Origin: Eulemur rufifrons
Taxonomy: Eukaryota; Chordata; Mammalia; Primates; Lemuridae
Reading direction: 5' to 3'
NCBI RefSeq assembly: GCF_041146395.1
Contig: NC_091008.1
Span: 4,539,501 to 4,603,500, forward strand
DNA: 64,000 nucleotides
Under the pieces are notes generated by a model. That model worked only from the letters and a program-made list of their open reading frames with translations. It did not search any database and was not told where the DNA came from. Positions within the stretch are counted from its first letter, which is position 1. Each line of letters opens with the position of its first letter. Below are positions 1 to 13,099 of the stretch, piece by piece. A program made the position numbers and the translations under genes.

Positions 1-196
1 AACTAAAAATATATATATAGAAAAAATTAGCCGGGCATGGTGGCGCATGCCTGTAGTCCCAGCTACTCAGGAGGCTGAGGCAGGAGGATCGCTTGAGCCC
101 AGGAGTTTGAGGTTGCTGTGAGAGAGGCTGACGCCACGGCACTCTAGCTCAGGCCACAGAGTGAGACTCTGTCTCAAAAAAAAAAAAAAAAAAAAC
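1..196 (+). mobile_element. Alu right arm (window edge)
   Basis: Starts in the lemur-type linker and ends in an A19 tail. The left arm lies outside the window. Confidence 0.95.
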
Positions 197-1813
197 CAAG
201 GACATTGTATAATAAAAGACCGGGCAATATACTTTATTATAGTTTAATTGCTACTGAGTTGCGGCTTCCTTGAAACTTGTCCAGTCACTACTTCTCCTTG
301 ACCTTACATAAATACTAAAGACTTTAATCCTAAATACAATCACCTGAAATTACTTTCAAAGATATATTTTTCTTTACAGATTATGCAGAATATTTTAAAG
401 ATAAGATTATGTGTGTGCTTATAAACATCATAGTCATCCCATAAGTAGTTTGCTATGTTTAATGATAAAGTTATATGTTTGATTTTGAACAGGAATAGAC
501 AAAATTATCAAAATTACAGTAGTGGGAAAATATAGAATATGTAATATAGTATATTTCAAAAGAAAACTCATTCAAAAAGAATTAATGTTCACGAGTTACT
601 ATTTAACTTTTTGCTAGAAAATTGACAATCCTATAGGAAGTTTTTTTTTTTTTTTTGGTCTTTATCATCTTTGTGCTGCTTTTGGATAAGTAATGGTGCT
701 TATTGAAATGGGAAAAAGAGGCTGGTTTTATTTCAAATGGCAGAGTTCTTTTAATAATAGATATTTTCTTTTTTTTTTCTTCTATTTTTTATTCCCATTC
801 AGCTTGTTGCTATAAGTAGATATTTTCCATTATGGCTCAGATTGGGGTGTGATTTTATAATTCCTAATTCTGTTAGATGTGAATGTTTATAAAAATGAGA
901 TACCAAAATATTAATTTAAATTTTCTGAGAAATGACAAATTCAAAAGTATATCTCCTTTTATTATCATGGCCCCAAATCCATTTTGAATCTTCATGTACT
1001 TCCATTGTTCTTAAATGTGATGTGATTTGGCAGTAAATTACAAGCGGATAGAACAGTCTCATGTTTAAAAACAATGTGGTCAATTAAAATAACTTACCAG
1101 CAAAACACGTAACAACCCAGAATTAAAATCTTCAGAAAGCAAGCAGATCCTCAGACGCTATCAGTTTCTTCTTGCAGAGTGACATTTATAAAATGAAAAG
1201 AAGCAATTTCAGCTGCCTGTAAGAAAGCGAAATAAAGTGGAGACATGCCCCAGTGATAATGTTTAATTAACTCCACATTAACTTTGCCCACAGTTGGGTG
1301 TGACCAGCCACCTTGAGCCCTTGTAAATTTTGTCACCTTGGACTATATCACAACTGATTGCTTTATCAATGCATATAATTCAGACAGTTCTGAATAAAGC
1401 TGGCTTCTATAAAAGACCCAAGATACCTTATTGAAATAAATGCATCACATTCAAGTATACAGATGAGGCAAAGAACATTATTTATTTCAAAAGGGAAATT
1501 GTATCACTTTCTGGTGGCAAAAAAGAAAGATTGAATCTCATATAAAACTGCTGATTAAGACAAAGCAAGCCACCGGCTCATTCATGAAAAAGAAGCTGTA
1601 CTGAGAAGACCAACAGGCTAGAAACAGGGAAATAGCGCAGGGGAAGCAGAATGTTGGAATATAGAAGTTTATTTTCCCTCCTCTCTATTTGTAATGTAAT
1701 CTGTTTACCCTTAAAGGCCACTCTTAAAAAAGCACAAATTTTACAACATATTTGGTGCTAGGCACATTCACATAATGATGTTGTGTTTTTCTTTTTACAA
1801 GGATAATATATGC
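197..1813. other. Unique AT-rich intergenic sequence
   Basis: No recognisable repeat or exon. A 61-codon minus-strand ORF (1151-1336) has an internal acceptor-like ttcgctttcttacag but no recognisable protein. Confidence 0.5.
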
Positions 1814-2135
<322 letters not shown>

Positions 2136-2274
2136 TATGTAGGTATATATATTTTTTATATTCTATTACTATATAATATTATGAGGACTAAATGACTTAC
2201 TGCTTTTGAAGTACTTAGAACAGTGCCTAGTACATAAAAATCCTCACTAGGCATTTAAGTTATTACCACTTTTC

Positions 2275-2450
2275 TACTAAAATAGCCAACTTTGTGATGG
2301 AGAGTTGTTTTACATAGATCCTTGCACATTCGTCCAATTATTCTGTCAGATAAATTTACAGGAGTGGGATTGCTGTTTCGAAGGATATGTATATTTTAAA
2401 TTCCGGTAAATAGGTTTAAAAAAAATGTCACATTGGAAAGAATACGCCAA
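2275..2450 (-). mobile_element. Old L1M 3' fragment
   Basis: Antisense phrases taaatttacaggagtgggattgctg, aaggatatgtatattttaaattc and a degenerate catttggaaaga-type block match the L1M 3' signature seen also at 57440. Confidence 0.5.
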
Positions 2451-2479
2451 TGTTCACTCCGTCTGAGCAGTTTTGAATC

Positions 2480-3080
<601 letters not shown>

Positions 3081-3109
3081 CCAATGAATGGAGAAATAGT
3101 GTGTCTTAC

Positions 3110-3190
3110 CTTTGACCTCTCGTCTGGTACTAACAACTCCAACCCCACGGACATAATAGTCATGTTCAGCAAAGACAATTTTACCAGGAG
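3110..3190 (-). other. Unassigned candidate exon with canonical splice signals
   Basis: Read on the minus strand, a pyrimidine-rich acceptor (ttttcttcccag) is followed by 81 nt and the donor AAAG|gtaaga. The phase 1-1 frame is open and translates to a protein-like segment including GKIVFAEHDYYVRGVGVV and ending TRREVK. It lies next to a MER20-like DNA transposon remnant, not inside any repeat I recognise. I do not recognise the protein, and I could not link further exons confidently. It is not ENPEP (the known divergent neighbour of ELOVL6) as far as I recall that protein. It could be an exon of a lineage-specific or decayed gene, or a chance match. Confidence 0.3.
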
Positions 3191-3359
3191 CTGGGAAGAA
3201 AATACCATATTTCACGAGCCAACTATCAATATATGTGGTTTCTTTTCTTGATGTGACACAAAAAATTAACCCCCTTTTTAAGCTGTTCTCAAAATTTTAA
3301 CAGCTAAAGCAGATTTTGCTATCTTGTCCATTTGCGTATTTCCATTAATGACAAATGGG

Positions 3360-3490
3360 GACATGGGCATGGTGGCACACACCTGCAGTCCCAGCTCCTC
3401 AGGAGGCTGAGGCAGGAAGATCTCTTGAGCCGAGGAGTTCAAGGCCAGCCTGGACAACATAGCAAGACCCCATCTCTATTAAAAAAAAAT
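3360..3490 (+). mobile_element. FLAM-type monomer
   Basis: catgggcatggtggcacac through ccatctctattaaaaaaaaa is a single 7SL-like left monomer. Old and diverged. Confidence 0.8.
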
Positions 3491-3900
3491 GACAAATAGT
3501 TGGGTTATATCTCCAAATCTGCTCATACATCATTTTCCCAATGTGGAGCTCATCCTTTCAAAGGTAGTTTTTATTCTGTTAATTCGTTATGCTTCTAGAC
3601 AGCAAGTCAAAGTGCAAAACAAGACAGATTTTTCAAGTGAGAGATAAAAGTCTGAGGTCAGCAATCTTGGATGGCAGAGGAGGCCCAAATATTCAACTTT
3701 TGTGCACGTAAGCCTTTTTGGTCTGAGTATGTACCATGACTGATATTTTTTTTAAGCTACCAGTCTAATTAGTTCGTTAGCTCCTGTTCTCATAAAGGCT
3801 GGCTGCGGCATGCGTGGGAAGAGGTCACTGAGAGCAACCTCAGAGGCAGCTGCTGAACAAAACAAGCCTCCCTGCTGATGGTTAGAACTAGCTAAATAAA

Positions 3901-3970
3901 ATTTCTTTTTTTTTTTCTTTTTTTTTTTTGTTTGGTGTTTTTTTTTTTTTTTGTTTGTTTGTTTTTTTTG
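3901..3970 (+). repeat. T-rich low-complexity tract
   Basis: Runs of T interrupted by single C or G over 70 bp. No SINE body is attached. Confidence 0.85.
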
Positions 3971-5104
3971 TCTTTTAGACACCACAGTGACTTGGGAATT
4001 ACAATTTCTTAATTGGGGGAAATAAAGGCCATTCAGTCACATTAATAAGGTAATCTCACACCTTTTAACCCCAACACATTTGTAAATCAGTGTCTTTACA
4101 GCCCACTTTTATTTCAAATAATAAGGATGAATTCTAAAAACAGAGAGGTTGCTTTGAACAGAGTTTGCTTCTGAGCTAATTATTCTGCCAAATAAATCAA
4201 TATCTAAAGAGTAGTTACGATTTCAGTCCAACAGTTCAAAGCGTTACTCCACTTTTCCTGCTTTGCCTTCATTTTTCTTATAGTGTCACCACTTTCTAAC
4301 ATACTGTACAATTTTCATTTTTTTTCATTTTTTTTTTTTTGACAGCCAACTTTTGTCCTGGTACGGACAATTTTCTTACTTATTTACTTATTATTACTAT
4401 CTTTAGTCTTTCTCCCCCTGCTACAGTGGGAGCGCCACAAATACAGGAATCTTTGTCTATTTTATTCATGGATATTCACCGGTATCTGCAACTGTACGGG
4501 ACACAGGTGAGCACTGAATATTTTTTAGCGAACTGAATTAATTCATTGCCAACCAATTAAGAATAGACTTTCCAGGCATGGTGAGAAACACCCACACGAC
4601 AAGTTCTAACCCGTTTTCCCATTTTTATCTCCCTCTTCAGTACTTTAATGTTTCTGTGCTTCGGTCAATGACTACAATGCCCATGTTTAGTTCTGTTTTT
4701 ATGAAAATAAAATACTAGGAGAAAGTCATACTTCCCATAAAAAAAGAAAATTTAACTCTAGGTCACCTGCCCCAGTAATGATGCTGAAACAGGAGACTGA
4801 TTCAGTTGCCTTTCACGGTCATTGCCAAGGTGGTGACTTACTCGCGTAGTTCCTGAGTCAAGATGGAACAGCACCATCTGCTGTCGGCCTGCCGGTCTCA
4901 ATGAACTGATTTAATTCGGGCCTTTCTGTAAGCTGTCCGTTCTCTAGGACATTTTAATAGCTAGCGTCTTGAACTTTGTCCCACGTTATCACACAAAACT
5001 TTTGATCTGGCAGTCTACATTCTGTCTGTCTTCTGTAGCTTCTTCTCCCTGTCCTTGCAAGTTATCACACTCACCTTTACACGGATTTCAAGATGTCATG
5101 GTTT

Positions 5105-5510
5105 TAAGTGCCCATCAATCCATGAGTGGATGAATAAAATGTGGTCTATGTATACCATGGAGTTCTACTCAGCTATAAGAAACAATGGTGATCCAGCACC
5201 TCTTGTATTTTCCTGGATAGAGCTGGAACCCATTCTACTAAGTGAAGTAGCCCAAGAATGGAAAAATAAGCACCCCACGTACTCACCAGCAAATTGGTTT
5301 CACTGATCAACACCTAAGAGCACATTTAGGAATAACATTAATCGGGTGTCGGGCAGATGTGGGGGGGGAGGGGATGGGTGTATACATACATAATGAGTGC
5401 GATGCACACAGTCAGGGGGATGGACATGCTTGAAGCTCTGATTTGGGGGGGCAAGGGCAATATACGTACCGTAAACTTTTGTACCCCCATAATATGCTGA
5501 AATTAAAAAA
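5105..5510 (+). mobile_element. L1 3' end, 5' truncated, with target-site duplication
   Basis: Contains the last part of ORF2 (frame reading MWSMYTMEFYSAIRNN, diverged from the human L1 C-terminus) followed by a G-rich 3' UTR and a short A-tail (aattaaaaaaa). A 15-bp near-perfect repeat aagatgtcatggttt / aagatatcatggttt flanks it (5090-5104 and 5510-5524). The G-rich 3' UTR differs from human L1 and resembles the L1 at 55511. Confidence 0.8.
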
Positions 5511-6209
5511 AGATATCATGGTTTAAATCACCCCTATTTGCAGCTGCTCTGGAGAAGGGAGATGACACAATGGAGAAGTAGAGGTACCTGGACACAAATT
5601 GCAACCCCCTGGCCTGAAATGCACCTCCTGGTAGGTCCGTGTCAGTCTCCAGAGTTTTTGTAGATAAGTCATTAACGATGAAACCCGATGGACACTAGAG
5701 CAAAAGGCCAGGCACAAATGATTTCTTTTTCTCTGAAAACGCTGCCCTTGGGAATTCAGATAAAATTTTGCTTACTAGAAGATATTATCCTTCAGATGAA
5801 TGAGACTACCTTACCTGCATTTGTGCTATAAAAAGTCAAGTTTGTTTTATAATTACAACCAAAAAAAAAAAGTTTGTCTAACTGATGTTGTGTAACTTAA
5901 ATATAGTACAAACCAGAAAATGATTCATCCGTGGAAATGTAGAAAATTTCAGATCTCATCTCTGGGAACTTATAAAAAGAGTTAAGGAAGTAATTCGAGT
6001 TTTTCTGGTATATTACTCATCTAACATCATGATTAACAGTCATGAATAAAGATAGTAGAATATTTCCTACCAGTAAAAATACACTTATCTGCTGATTTTC
6101 ATACATGTAGATGTCCCTGTTTTTTTCTCCTTAAGTGATTATTATGCCGATTGCTTATTGCAGAGTCTACTAAATAAAGCCAAAATTGGTCTGTAGGACT
6201 CTAAATGTC

Positions 6210-6345
6210 ACTGGTTCATCCAACAGATATTTATTGAGCACCTACTGTGTGCCAGTGTCTTATAGATGATGGTGACTCAATAGAATCCAAACTGACAAGT
6301 TCCCTGTCTTCAAGGAGTTTATGTTTCAGTTGCTGATCGTTCGTT
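6210..6345. repeat. Ancient mammalian repeat (L2/MIR-era, family uncertain)
   Basis: ggttcatccaacagatatttattgagcacctactgtgtgcc and ttccctgtcttcaaggagtttatg belong to a very common ancient interspersed repeat. Similar remnants occur at 12010-12240 and 54235-54420. Confidence 0.5.
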
Positions 6346-6458
6346 CCTTCCTTCAGCTAGGTTGGCAAGACTGACCATCCCTGCGCCTTCCTAGTAGCTG
6401 CTGCTCAACCCAGGGAAACAATGAGCATGATAATTAAAATGTAAGTATGTCGAATGGT

Positions 6459-6498
6459 GTTATGGGTTGAATCGTGTCCCTTCAAAAATTGCTATGTA
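6459..6498 (+). mobile_element. MaLR LTR 5' stub
   Basis: tgttatgggttgaatcgtgtcc is the first 40 bp or so of an MLT1-like LTR, cut off by an Alu at 6499. The rest of the LTR is not found after the Alu. Confidence 0.5.
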
Positions 6499-7924
<1,426 letters not shown>

Positions 7925-8111
7925 ATAATGCCTCCCACGTATTAAACATATTCTGTATCCTGAGATCTGTGCTGAGTTTTACTAAAATTATCTCACGTAA
8001 GCCTTACAATACTATTGTGAAATTATGAAATATCATTAACATTCTCATACATTTTTCCTATGAAGAAAGTGAAGTTGCAAGAAATTGGGTAACTTTTCCG
8101 AGTGTTCACAA
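7925..8111 (-). repeat. MIR fragment, left part (interrupted)
   Basis: Antisense MIR: taagccttacaatactatt, aagaaagtgaagttgcaagaaa and gggtaact correspond to the conserved MIR core read backwards. It breaks at 8111 and resumes at 9221 with attagtaaatagctaagcc. Confidence 0.7.
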
Positions 8112-8448
8112 TTTTTTTTTTTTTTTTGAAACAGAGTCTCACTCTGTTGCCCAGGCTAGAGTGAGTGCCGTGGCGTCAGCCTAGCTCACAGCAACCTCCA
8201 ACTCCTGAGCTCAAGGGATCCTCCTGTCTCAGCCTCCCGAGTAGCTGGGACTACAGGCATGCGCCACCATGCCCGGCTAATTTTTTCTATATATATTTTT
8301 AGCTGTCTATATAATTTCTTTCTATTTTTAGTAGAGATGGGGTCTCGCTCTTGCTCAGGCTGGTCTCAAACTCCTGAGCTCAAACGATCCGCCCACCTCG
8401 GCCTCCCAGAGTGCTAGTATTACAGGCGTGAGCCACCGCGCCCGGCCC
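8112..8448 (-). mobile_element. Alu joined to the duplicated 770-bp segment
   Basis: T-tract first, so antisense. It carries the agagtgagtgcc insertion shared by the apparently young subfamily. Its 5' end abuts the 770-bp segment at 8451. Alu and segment together interrupt a MIR. Confidence 0.95.
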
Positions 8449-8450
8449 AG

Positions 8451-9220
8451 TAGTTGGTTTTGAATTACTATTCTTGCATTCATGTTTGCAAAAAATCTAC
8501 TTTTTTGAACCTGTATTTTGTGATTGCTGATATTGTGTGTGATCGCCTCTCTTGGTTAGCACTTGCTTCTTCTGAAGTTCTTTGTAATTACTGAATTCCT
8601 TTCCCACTGGCAAGAGTGAAGTATGAGGCCAAAAAATGTTTTGAGAAACATGCTCCGTGTCCATGAACCTTAACCAGATACTTGGGTCAGGCTCACCTGC
8701 AGAGTTTGCTTTCCCAAGAATACACATGCACGGGCATCAGCTCAGAGATTCACATCTTGCAGGTCTGTGGAGGGACCCAGCCAGGTGTCACTGTGCAATC
8801 TTCCCACACGCCTTGGGGACAAGCACTGCTTTGTGCGACACTAATTTCATCCCGCATTATTTGGGTCGTTCTCAAGCCATTAATTTCACAAGCTGACCTC
8901 TTTCTCAGCTCACCTGGTCTTACTTACCTTTTCATCTACCTGGGCCCAGGACATAAACATAACTCAGCACCCAAGCTAAGGTACTCACCCCTTCCTCTCC
9001 TACCTGGAATTCACAAACGAGTCCCGTGGGATGTGGGTCTCAATGCCATTTCTCTCGGTTCATTCTGCTTGATAGTAGCTTCCTTTAGGCCTCCACCCCT
9101 AGTTTAGTCTCTGAGATTACTTCCCTGCCTCCCATTCATTGTCTTTCTAGAATGACACGTTCTGATCATGTCACTCCTGTGGTTGGTTCAAAACCTTCAG
9201 TGGTTTCCCCATGGTCTATG
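8451..9220 (+). repeat. 770-bp duplicated segment, upstream copy
   Basis: Collinear with 39793-40562; I count about 11 mismatches and no length difference (about 98.6% identity). Its left edge abuts the 5' end of a minus-oriented Alu (8112-8448). Its right edge stops inside an L2-derived part and joins MIR sequence at 9221. The last 100 bp resemble an L2 3' region. The downstream copy continues through the L2 uninterrupted, so this copy is the derived one. A 141-codon ORF shared by both copies has no recognisable protein. Confidence 0.9.
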
Positions 9221-9300
9221 CACAATTAGTAAATAGCTAAGCCAGAACATGTTCTTCCAAGGTTGATTGGCACCAACTCCATGGTCTTAGCTACGATGAA
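9221..9300 (-). repeat. MIR fragment, right part (interrupted)
   Basis: Continuation of the MIR broken at 8111: cacaattagtaaatagctaag then caactccatggtcttagc. The repeated cacaatt (8107-8113 and 9221-9227) is the likely target-site duplication. Confidence 0.65.
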
Positions 9301-9757
9301 AACATAAATGAAAGCAGATGTTGGCTGGTATAAGACATCTAGCTGGAGCATTTTTCTTTGTATCCGTCTCTTCGCTGCGGAGTAGTAGGAAGCCCAGCTT
9401 TAGCACACTGCGCTCTCTAAAATTATTTTCCTTTTGCTACACACTCATTTTCCTTCTGTCTTACACACACTCTTGATGTGCAAGGTACATGGAAGAAGCA
9501 AATGAAAGTCTCCATTCACAAATACAGGAGCACCTGCAGCATCTAATTAGAAATCTTTATTCAATTTGGGTATTTGCATAAATGAAGAATGCGTTACCTT
9601 ATATCCATATTCCCATAGGTCCAGCTTCCATTTGTGGAAAAAACAGCTATTTTGGTTTTGGTTTTCTTAGGAAAATGAAGGTTTCTCTTTTTTATAAAAT
9701 CGTTGATAGCTCCTGAATTCAATACTGTGAAACACAGGGTCTAACCGCACCATTCTC
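9301..9757. other. Intergenic sequence, nothing recognised
   Basis: No repeat, exon or motif recognised. Confidence 0.5.
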
Positions 9758-9999
9758 GGCTGGGTGCGGTGGCTCACGCCTCTACTAAAAATAGGAAGAA
9801 ATTAGCTGGACAGCTAAAAATATATAGAAAAAATTAGCCGGGCATGGTGGCGCATGCCTGTAGTCCCAGCTACTCGGGAGGCTGAGGCAGGAGGATCGCT
9901 TGAGCCCAGGAGTTGGAGGTTGCTGTGAGCTAGGCTGACTCCACAGCACTCTAGCCCGGGCAACAGAGCGAGACTCTGTCTCAAAAAAAAAAAAAAAAA
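9758..9999 (+). mobile_element. Alu with most of the left arm deleted
   Basis: ggtggctcacgcc jumps directly to tctactaaaaatagg, losing about 110 bp of the left arm. The right arm and A18 tail are intact. Confidence 0.9.
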
Positions 10000-10593
10000 C
10001 CCACTGCAGAGAGTAGCGAATGTATTCACCAGAAGTTAGAATCTAAGATTTTTTTTCTCTATTTTTAAGATTAACAATTCAGGGCCTTTTACATCGATGT
10101 GGATAAATGCATGGCATTGGAAAAAATAGAAGAGAGCGTGGTAAGACTTTGACATCATCAGTTCTCTAGTGAGCAGATCAGATCTCCCAAGTGACAAGAA
10201 GTATTTTTCAACTCCATGAACCAGAGTGAATGAAGGACACAGGTTAACTTCTGCTCCGGACAGCCTCTACCCATTGCCAAAGACATCCGTGTGCATGCCT
10301 TGACCACATGCAAAAGCCTCTCTGAAACACTGACCCCACAGCTGGAGAGACTACAGTTCTGCCGCCAAAGTCCTAATTGTACTCATTTCAAAGTAAATAT
10401 TGGACGTGTCTTATCTCCCCATTTTGGCTAGCAGCACAAAAGAAAAACGTCACACAGAGAGAACATAAACTATTGAAATATTAATAATTCAGTTCAGTGT
10501 TGACAGAGCCAATTTCAAATAGTCAGCAGAATTGTTCAAAATGTTCCCCATTTAAATCCAGTTTAAATGGCTCTATTTAAAATGACCAAAATT

Positions 10594-10665
10594 CTTGGCA
10601 TGCACAAGGTCCCGGGTTCAATCCCTGGCTCCTCCACCAAAATAAATAAATTAATTAAATTAAAT
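10594..10665 (+). pseudogene. Retroposed tRNA-Ala 3' half with CCA and A-rich tail
   Basis: 10594-10639 matches the 3' half of tRNA-Ala: anticodon-loop start cttggcatg, T-arm ggtcccgggttcaatccc (B-box type), acceptor strand and a terminal CCA at 10637-10639, then a tail of aaataaataaattaatt type. A perfect 15-bp direct repeat aaaatgaccaaaatt (10579-10593 and 10666-10680) brackets it exactly. The 5' half and A-box are absent. CCA is added post-transcriptionally in mammals, so the template was a mature tRNA or tRNA half. Truncation of a longer tRNA-Ala SINE is the alternative. Confidence 0.75.
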
Positions 10666-11274
10666 AAAATGACCAAAATTAGGCCTCTACTGCCAGCAGT
10701 TTGACTAGAAATATATAGAAGGGGCTTTCTCCTCTCTTTTAGAAGGGGTACTTCCACTGGAGGAAAATTATTTATACCATTTCCTACTGCATGAGACAGA
10801 CTGAGTTTAAATATAAGTAATTTTGAAACTGAAATAATTCTTTCACATTTCATTTGATGTTTTTTCTTTCTTTTTTCTTTTTTGTTTTTGTTTTTTGTTT
10901 AATGAATCCTTCACCTTTATTAGAAACAAGAGATAAAATAGTTCCATGTAGTACATGAATTGAATCATGAGTATTCCTTAAGATTCATAATTTAGAGTGA
11001 TTCAAAAAAGAAATGAATCCAGTTCATGGTGTAAGCGAAAAAAGAATAACAACAAGAAGAAAAAAAAAATGAAAACTTTCATAAATTTATTGCTCGGTAA
11101 TTAGGTTAAATGTTAACATACAGTCAAAACTAATTGATAGGAAACTACTCATTGTTTTACAAATGCTCAACACAATCACAGCTGAGATGGTCTTATATGT
11201 AGAAAATTCTAAGGAATTCACTAAAAACACTTTTAGAACTAATAAGCTCAGCAAGGTTGTAGAACACTAAATTA

Positions 11275-11600
11275 GGCCAGGCGCAGTGGCTCACACCCGT
11301 AATCCTAGCACTCTGGGAGGCCAAGGCAGGAGAATCGCTCTAGGTCAGGAGTTTGAGACCAGCCTGAGCAAGAGTGAGACCCCATCTTTACTAAAAATAA
11401 AAGAAATTATCTGGACAACTAAAAATATATACAGAAAAAATTAGCCGGGCATGGTGGCACATGCCTGTAGTCCCAGCTACACGGGAGGCTGAGGCAGGAG
11501 GATCGCTTGAGCCCAGGAGTTTGAGGTTGCTGTGAGCGAGGCTGACACCACGGCACTCTAGCCCGGGCAACAGAGCAAGACTGTTTAAAAAAAAACAAAA
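11275..11600 (+). mobile_element. Alu, full dimer
   Basis: Starts ggccaggcgcagtggctc. Linker ctaaaaatatatacagaaaaaattagcc, impure A-tail. Confidence 0.95.
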
Positions 11601-12009
11601 AGCAATTTGACTAAACGAGAGGCTCAGATGAATGAACGTGGAGATGGGCTGAGGGAACGAACGCCTGTGGACGGGGTACTGCTCCTCTCAGCAAAAGATT
11701 ATAAGGTTATACAAACACGGACAGGTGGACTAACTAGGAACCCAGGTCCTTGTGATTATGGTAGCCGAGAAAACGTCCAGAGTCTGTTTTTTTCCGTAGC
11801 CTACAAAGCCATAAAAACAATAACAAAATCCTCAATAAATGAATCACCAGATAGCTTCCATATGTGCTCTTTGACTTCCTTTAATGGGAGGAAAACTCAC
11901 AAGGTTTGTAGGATGTGAGCCAATTAAATGTTGGAGGATGTCTGCCCGAGATAGTAATTTTAGACGCTAAGTTATTCCTGTTCACAGTAATTAGATAATC
12001 CTCATTCGT

Positions 12010-12240
12010 TCCACAATAATGACTGATAATCTACTATGGACCAGCAACTAGGCTTTGAGGCCGGAACACCTCTGCCTTTATGGGACTTAAAATTGTCACG
12101 GCAGAATACCACAATAAGAGCATGTAAACAAGAGGAAAATAAGTGCCATGGAGAATATTAAAAACAAAGGAGGTTAAAAAGTACCAGAGGTGAAGGTGGG
12201 TTTGCAATGTTAAATAAAAACGCTCAGAGAAAGCCTTAGT
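12010..12240. repeat. Ancient mammalian repeat, same type as at 6210
   Basis: ctactatggaccagcaactaggc, tgcctttatgggacttaaaattg and aagtgccatggagaatatt resemble the same ancient family, diverged. Confidence 0.4.
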
Positions 12241-12639
12241 GATGCTGCACGCTGGTTCCCCAAACTGTCACTATGACAACCTGTTGATAAGGCAAAGCTG
12301 AGCTTCTATTTACCTTGGTAAAGGCAGCATCTTGGAAGGGGGAGAACAAAGCCAGGATATTTACCCGGGACTCTGAGTCAGTTTCAGGCAGATCTTTTTC
12401 AATCCTTGCGCCTGGTTAAGGCTATGTAAGGACCATGATCTAACCGTTTAAGATCTGTAGTCACAGCAAACTGAAGATGTGAAGGCAAAGTTTTCAAAGA
12501 ACCTGGGGTTCAAGTAGCCTTGGGGTTTCACCTCTAGTTTGATGCTGTGGGAGCCAAAAGAAAAACTTCCCCTTCACCCTCTGAAGGTTCACTGAAAAAA
12601 ATCAATTCGCTCAAAGCAGATTAATCAGAGAAAAGGCAA

Positions 12640-12787
12640 GCTGGGCGCGGTGGCTCACGCCTGTAATCCCAGCACTCTGGGAGGCTGAGGTGGGAGGATC
12701 GCTCGAGGTCAGGAGTTCGAGACTAGCCTGAGCAAGAGCGAGACCCCCGTCTCTACTAAAAAAAAAATAAAAAATAAAATAGAAAGA
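12640..12787 (+). mobile_element. Alu left-arm monomer with its own target-site duplication
   Basis: Only the left arm is present, ending in an A-rich tail. Direct repeat agaaaaggca (12629-12638 and 12785-12794) shows it retroposed as a monomer, probably by priming at the mid-element A tract. Confidence 0.85.
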
Positions 12788-12894
12788 AAAGGCATACAAA
12801 ATTTATAAATGGGTACATGGAGACCATCACAGAGTGATCACCTAACCCCACAATGGGGTGGAGAAGCTCACGTACTATCTTGAGGTTACAGAAA

Positions 12895-13099
12895 ACATAA
12901 AATATGTAAAACTCCTTATTACAACAACTGAATTCCTGATTTTGCTGAAATGAAGGCATGGAAATAAAATTTTATGAAATAAGTATACTGTATAGTGATT
13001 TCTAAGGTATGTGCATCCTTATTTTACTATTCATCCAAACATCAACAGAATATCCAGATACACGCAAGGATGAATATACCAGTTGATGTTTTTCAAGCA
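12895..13099 (+). repeat. Inverted repeat arm A (within ERVL-like LTR)
   Basis: About 205 bp whose reverse complement recurs at 14274-14478 with about 90% identity (about 19 differences over 195 aligned positions). It lies inside a larger LTR-like element, so this arm is probably the original. Confidence 0.85.

Noticed and set aside
1151..1336. 61-codon minus-strand ORF, considered as a terminal exon linked to 3110-3190
   Set aside because: An acceptor-like motif is present, but phase, linkage and protein identity cannot be supported; length is compatible with chance.
5055..5306. 83-codon ORF
   Set aside because: Contains the C-terminal relic of L1 ORF2 and unrelated flanking sequence; not a host gene.
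8682..9107. 141-codon ORF, repeated at 40024-40449
   Set aside because: It is conserved between the two copies only because the 770-bp segment was duplicated recently. It includes L2-like sequence and has no recognisable protein features.
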